Positions 61,997 through 64,000 of a stretch of DNA of 64,000 nt are shown piece after piece (the stretch's first letter is position 1; each line of letters starts with the position of its first letter). The stretch lies in the NCBI GenBank assembly GCA_965230225.1, contig CBDDKM010000006.1:558001-622000 (forward strand). The letters run 5' to 3'. Origin of the DNA: CALSMU01 sp965230225. Its GTDB lineage: Bacteria > Bacteroidota > Bacteroidia > Flavobacteriales_D > Parvicellaceae. Position numbers and translations under genes: made by a program. The notes beneath the pieces are model-generated. The model saw only the letters and a program-made list of their open reading frames with translations, was not told the DNA's origin and searched no databases.

Positions 61997-63439
61997 TTAT
62001 TCCGTCATCACGGGGAGCTGAACCGTAAAGGTGGTCCCCACTCCTTCTTCGCTCACTAAGTTGATCTTTCCGTTGTGCTTTTTAATTATTTTCTGAACAA
62101 TATCCAGTCCCAACCCACTTCCCTCTCCTTGAGGTTTAGTAGTAAAAAAGGGAGTAAATATCTTCTCTTGAATTTCTTTTGGTATTCCATGACCATTATC
62201 AGACACAGAGACGTTGATTTCGCCATTCTCCTCAAAAACACTAACCTTAATAGTTCCACCCTCTCCCAAAGCTTGTAGAGCGTTATAGATTAAATTGGTC
62301 CACACCTGTCCCAGTTCATCCTCATAAGCAAAGGTTAGCGGTACCGGATTAAAATCTTTCTCAAGGTTAACCTGTTTTAGTTGGTTATGATAGATGGTTA
62401 AAACGGTGTTTACATTTTCCTGTATATCTGTTTCTACCTTTGTATCCAAATCGCTTCGATGCGCATACTTCTTTAAGGCAAAAACGGTCTTCGCAGCTTT
62501 ATTTACAGCTCTTTCTATGTTTTTGTTATTAAACAATACCAGTGTAAAGTGGTAGGCTACATCCAATATCTCTACTGATCGGGGGCTTTTTATGATAGGC
62601 AAGTATTTTTCGTACCCATTAACGATGTTCAGGTCAATTAACAACTCTGCAATTGTATCAGACTCTTCCAGTTCCATCTCTTCCAATTCATTCCTATACC
62701 TCCTCTTAATGGCTCTCTGCTCCCTGGTAGATAAATCTGCTGTTTCTTTGGAAGAATCCTGAATAATCTGATTCAACAAATTGGTTTCTTCTTCTGTAAG
62801 TTTTCTGAAAATATCAGTGGCTCTGTTTAGGATAAAATCGAATGCCGAAAGTATGTTTCCATTCGAAGCCTGAATGGCCCCAAGTGGATTGTTAACTTCG
62901 TGAGCAATGCTGGAAGTTAACTGCCCCAGAGCAGCCATTTTTTCAGATTGAACCAAATGCGTTTGCGCTTCTTTTAACTCACCTAAAGCGCTGGTTACTT
63001 CCTTATTAGCATCTTTTAATTGAAGCAGTAGTTCATCTCTGGAAAGTGTTTCTACTTTCTTTCTGGTTTCGGTAATGAAGTCTTGACCCGGATAAAAAAG
63101 GATATCAGTTAATCGCTTTTTCAACACCAGTGATTCACTCCCATTGGAAGAATAATTGACACCATCAAACACTTCATAATGACGATTATTTTTTCCATAT
63201 AATCTAGCATTTAATTGTAAGCATAAATGGAACAATCCTCCCTCCTCTTCCAGTCCGGTAGAAATCTCTAATTGTGTTTTTTGATTGAGGGATTCGGTCA
63301 TCATTTCAGAAACAACGCTGGTAATCTGCGCTGCCATATAGGTGCTAAATCTACAATCCAAAGCAAGATCATAGATTTTCTTTCTACTGCTTATGATCCC
63401 ACTATCATTCTTAACTATTATGGTGCCTAAACTGATCAT
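61997..63439 (-). CDS. Soluble histidine kinase with RsbT-like N-terminal region
   Basis: The 480-residue protein has an N-terminal part (about 1-120) that resembles the first half of an RsbT/anti-sigma ATPase fold (YDLALDCRFSTYMAAQITSVVSEMMTESL). A coiled coil, HisKA with SIAHEVNNPLGAIQAS near 180, a long helical insert (about 200-330) and a HATPase (NLIYNALQAL, SDNGHGIPKE, GSGLGLDIVQ) follow. No membrane segment is seen. Coupling a switch-like module to a kinase fits its place beside an RsbX-like phosphatase, but the N-terminal call is tentative. Confidence 0.85.
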   Translation of the reverse strand: MISLGTIIVKNDSGIISSRKKIYDLALDCRFSTYMAAQITSVVSEMMTESLNQKTQLEISTGLEEEGGLFHLCLQLNARLYGKNNRHYEVFDGVNYSSNGSESLVLKKRLTDILFYPGQDFITETRKKVETLSRDELLLQLKDANKEVTSALGELKEAQTHLVQSEKMAALGQLTSSIAHEVNNPLGAIQASNGNILSAFDFILNRATDIFRKLTEEETNLLNQIIQDSSKETADLSTREQRAIKRRYRNELEEMELEESDTIAELLIDLNIVNGYEKYLPIIKSPRSVEILDVAYHFTLVLFNNKNIERAVNKAAKTVFALKKYAHRSDLDTKVETDIQENVNTVLTIYHNQLKQVNLEKDFNPVPLTFAYEDELGQVWTNLIYNALQALGEGGTIKVSVFEENGEINVSVSDNGHGIPKEIQEKIFTPFFTTKPQGEGSGLGLDIVQKIIKKHNGKINLVSEEGVGTTFTVQLPVMTE

Positions 63440-63443
63440 TTAG

Positions 63444-64000
63444 TTACTTGTACTTTACAATTAAACTTGCTTTATCATCATTTGTTTTTCCGAATTTCCG
63501 AACGATTTCTTCAGTCAAATTCTCGGCTTTATCGGTTCTTAATTGAGGCATGCTTGTTAAATCAAAGTTTCTACTTATTCCATCTGTACACATAAACAAT
63601 ACATCTCCCCTTTTCAATTCACTTTTATGGATTCGGGGTGACGGCATTTTATACCCTACAACTCCGTCTCTATTGGGAAAAGAATAGTTCTGACCTCCGA
63701 ACACCTTAGCGTCAACGTTCCCTATTCCCACGTAACTTAACTCACCTGATTCTATGTCTATTAAAGCTATGTTCCCAACTAACCCTCTGGTTCCTCTAAG
63801 GTGCTTATGCAAACCGTTCATAATATCTATTAAATCTCCCTCGTATTCTTCGTTTAAATACTCCAATGCCATTTTTGCTACTTCATAGGCTTCATCTCCG
63901 TGTCCTAAAACATCCAATAATGCCAGAAACAGCTTTCCATCATACTCCTTAAACATTCCGGTATCTCCGCATTCTACACGACTTAACAGTGGTTGTATAT
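63444..64000 (-). CDS. SpoIIE/RsbX-like protein phosphatase (cut by window end)
   Basis: The minus-strand frame is open to the right edge, so the gene starts outside the window. An internal ATG at 63956 is not the start, because the residues before it (ECGDTG) fit the family. Visible blocks are FLALLDVLGHGDEA, GNIALIDIESGELSYVGIGN and DVLFMCTDGISRNF, as in RsbX and SpoIIE-type PP2C phosphatases. It stops 4 bp before the kinase gene. RsbX-type enzymes reset partner-switch modules by dephosphorylating RsbS/RsbR-like proteins. Confidence 0.88.
   Translation of the reverse strand, partial: IQPLLSRVECGDTGMFKEYDGKLFLALLDVLGHGDEAYEVAKMALEYLNEEYEGDLIDIMNGLHKHLRGTRGLVGNIALIDIESGELSYVGIGNVDAKVFGGQNYSFPNRDGVVGYKMPSPRIHKSELKRGDVLFMCTDGISRNFDLTSMPQLRTDKAENLTEEIVRKFGKTNDDKASLIVKYK

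Overview
The window (about 64 kb, AT-rich) looks like a chromosomal segment of a marine or freshwater member of the Bacteroidota, most likely order Flavobacteriales (Crocinitomicaceae/Cryomorphaceae-like). The evidence is the gene families present (GSCFA, BT_3928-type DoxX, DUF1599, DUF5723, Haem_bd, grasp-with-spasm RiPP genes, PD40/SPOR envelope proteins), a few TAnnTTTG-type -7 promoter boxes, and weak Shine-Dalgarno signals. No rRNA, prophage, integrase or intact transposase was seen. There is one tRNA (His).

Layout. 1-2.3 kb: the end of a GSCFA gene and ATP-type PEP carboxykinase (pckA). 2.3-20.2 kb: a tight minus-strand run of eight genes, transcribed right to left: DoxX/BT_3928 membrane protein, DppB-like permease, tpiA, prmA, a 1473-residue exported protein, plsY, then a PD40 protein and a 1888-residue repeat/SPOR protein. 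The last two read as one envelope protein of about 2600 residues split by a one-base frameshift. 20.2-22.5 kb: DUF1599, folP and a small exported protein. 22.5-26.1 kb: an exported WD40-caspase fusion. 26-43.6 kb: mixed metabolism and envelope genes: MBL hydrolase, two tandem HisKA_2 kinases, a TPR-SpoIIE phosphatase, DUF3179 lipoprotein, haem-binding protein, sodium symporter, CoA-transferase, pirin, DUF5723, YjbQ, a STAS-like protein, and a CDF transporter.

43.6-56.0 kb is the most distinctive region: a minus-strand ribosomally made peptide (RiPP) locus with two consecutive grasp-with-spasm modules. Each module has a double-glycine precursor, a hairpin, a small exported protein, an ATP-grasp ligase, a tiny ORF and a SPASM protein without a radical-SAM domain. 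Both appear to feed one C39-peptidase ABC exporter with HlyD and TolC partners. A membrane LuxR-type regulator lies upstream. The SPASM protein of the first-transcribed module has lost several cluster-binding cysteines.

56-64 kb: a membrane methyltransferase-like protein, a small membrane protein, an array of palindromes, tRNA-His, an M42 aminopeptidase, an NlpC/P60 hydrolase and a four-gene signalling cluster (SpoIIE/RsbX-like phosphatase cut by the window end, a histidine kinase, a receiver, and a hybrid kinase).

At five convergent gene pairs the two stop codons overlap by exactly 4 bp, which shows how compact the genome is. All functional calls rest on reading motifs by eye; no database search was possible.
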